Shown: piece by piece, positions 4,562 to 5,528 of the stretch
Numbering within the stretch: the stretch's first letter is position 1
Layout: every line of letters starts with the position of its first letter
Source: Bradyrhizobium sp.
GTDB lineage: Bacteria > Pseudomonadota > Alphaproteobacteria > Rhizobiales > Xanthobacteraceae
Length of the DNA stretch: 5,528 nucleotides
Reading direction: 5' to 3'
Assembly: GCA_028290165.1 (NCBI GenBank)
Contig: JAQGKJ010000484.1
Span: 1 to 5,528, forward strand
The notes under the pieces: model-generated
Database searches by the model: none
What the model saw: the letters and a program-made list of their open reading frames with translations, nothing else
What the model was told of the DNA's origin: nothing
Translations under genes and position numbers: made by a program

Positions 4562-5528
4562 ATGACCGACGCTGGCGCGCCCCTAATGCCCCCCAACGAA
4601 TCCGACAGCACCCATCAAGGCGGCTTCGACCTCGGCGGGCCGCCTGAGGCCGGCAAGCACTACCGCGTGCTGGCGCGCAAATACCGCCCCTCCAGCTTTG
4701 AGGACCTGATCGGCCAGGATGCCGTGGTCCGCACCGTTTCGAATGCCTTCGAGACCGGGCGAATCCCGCAAGCCTGGATTTTGACCGGCGTGCGCGGGGT
4801 CGGAAAGACCACGACCGCACGCATTCTCGCGCGCGCGCTCAATTACGAACTGCCGGACGGATCGGTGAAGGGACCGACCATCCACATGAAGGTGCCCGGC
4901 GCGCATTGCCAGGCGATCATGGAAAGCCGGCACATGGACGTGCTGGAAATGGACGCCGCGTCCCACACCGGCGTGGACGACGTGCGCCAGATCAACGACA
5001 GCGTGCGCTACGCGCCGGCCAGCGCCCGCTACAAGGTCTACATCATCGACGAAGTCCATATGCTCTCGACCGCGGCGTTCAACGCGTTCCTGAAGACACT
5101 GGAAGAGCCGCCGGAGCACGCCAAATTCGTCTTCGCCACCACCGAAATCCGAAAGGTGCCGGTGACGGTGCTGTCGCGCTGCCAGCGGTTTGACTTGCGC
5201 CGGGTCGAGGCCGATGTGCTGATGGGCCATCTTGGCAATATCGCGGCCCGGGAAAATGTCGAGGTCGAGCCGGAGGCGCTCGGCATCATCGCGCGCGCGG
5301 CCGAAGGTTCGGTGCGCGATTCGCTGTCGCTGTTCGATCAGGCGATCGCGCATGCGGCGGGCGTCGTACGGGCCGATGCGGTGCGGCAGATGCTGGGTCT
5401 CGCCGACCGTACCCGCGTCATCGATCTCTTTGATTCGCTGGCGCGCGGCGACATCGCCAGCGCCTTCGCCGAATTTCGCGAGCAGTATGACGTCGGCGCC
5501 GATCCGATTGTGGTGCTCTCCGACCTCG
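4562..5528 (+). CDS. dnaX: DNA polymerase III subunit tau/gamma, N-terminal part (3' end outside window)
   Basis: ATPase subunit of the clamp loader, which places the beta clamp on primed DNA and, as tau, couples polymerases to the helicase. The frame is open for 322 codons to the window edge. After a disordered-looking leader of about 33 residues comes YRVLARKYRPSSFEDLIGQD (34-53), the family start. Walker A GVRGVGKT is at 76-83, Walker B VYIIDE at 159-164, sensor 1 ATTE at 192-195, the SRC motif with its arginine finger at 205-207, and sensor 2 GSVRDS at 249-254. In the zinc module only C116 remains; the other three E. coli Cys positions appear to be Y95, K110 and G113. The ATG at 4562 has a weak GGA 7 bases upstream. 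An in-frame GTG at 4484 and an ATG at 4586 are less likely starts. The 99 bases after the ffs T tract show no convincing promoter. The domain-V tail and any frameshift site lie outside the window. Confidence 0.96.
   Translation, partial: MTDAGAPLMPPNESDSTHQGGFDLGGPPEAGKHYRVLARKYRPSSFEDLIGQDAVVRTVSNAFETGRIPQAWILTGVRGVGKTTTARILARALNYELPDGSVKGPTIHMKVPGAHCQAIMESRHMDVLEMDAASHTGVDDVRQINDSVRYAPASARYKVYIIDEVHMLSTAAFNAFLKTLEEPPEHAKFVFATTEIRKVPVTVLSRCQRFDLRRVEADVLMGHLGNIAARENVEVEPEALGIIARAAEGSVRDSLSLFDQAIAHAAGVVRADAVRQMLGLADRTRVIDLFDSLARGDIASAFAEFREQYDVGADPIVVLSDL

Noticed and set aside
4583..5353. Minus-strand open frame (256 codons) opposite dnaX.
   Set aside because: The opposite strand encodes an unmistakable DnaX AAA+ domain with all its motifs; the antisense product shows no family features.
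1..5528. CRISPR array, insertion sequence, phage, toxin-antitoxin or other mobile system.
   Set aside because: No regularly spaced direct repeats, transposase, integrase or small toxin-antitoxin pair was seen; the genes are housekeeping or metabolic types.

Overview
The window looks like ordinary chromosome of a GC-rich alphaproteobacterium, most likely Bradyrhizobium or a close relative (Nitrobacteraceae). The grounds are the base composition, the alphaproteobacterial form of DnaX, the short 4.5S RNA, and degenerate palindromic repeats with CGTCAT...ATGACG ends of a kind I recall as common in Bradyrhizobium genomes. The genus is an inference; no search was run.

Layout. Bases 1-941 (+) hold the C-terminal two thirds of a phosphomannomutase/phosphoglucomutase, cut by the window edge. 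It converges on an Lrp/AsnC-family regulator (1077-1580, -); the gap holds a repeat with two small perfect hairpins. Next come three more minus-strand genes, transcribed in the order HIT-family protein (3646-4071), NudC-type NAD(H) diphosphatase (2692-3642) and PfkB-family sugar kinase (1683-2624). HIT and nudC are 3 bases apart and almost certainly cotranscribed. The kinase follows after 67 bases and has its own strong ribosome binding site. The regulator seems to have its own promoter, with a 17-bp perfect palindrome in the -35/-10 spacer. That palindrome resembles an Lrp box, which suggests autoregulation.

The 490-base gap at 4072-4561 is not empty. It holds a palindromic repeat of about 180 bp (4083-4264), a probable divergent promoter region, and the gene for the 4.5S signal recognition particle RNA (ffs, about 4356-4455, +), which ends in a T tract. 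The start of dnaX (4562 to the window end, +) follows; this frame is open to the edge.

How they work together. HIT and NudC both act on nucleotide phosphates (nucleotidyl conjugates, NAD(H), possibly NAD-capped RNA) and make a plausible nucleotide-housekeeping unit. The kinase's tail resembles the YihV-like branch of PfkB kinases, but nothing nearby supports a sulfosugar pathway. ffs and dnaX are housekeeping genes whose adjacency is also known in Bacillus subtilis (scr-dnaX).

I found no evidence of a new defence, mobile or biosynthetic system. The items most worth a second look are the regulator's palindromic operator, the loss of most zinc ligands in DnaX, the kinase's substrate, and the repeat lying directly against the HIT ribosome binding site.
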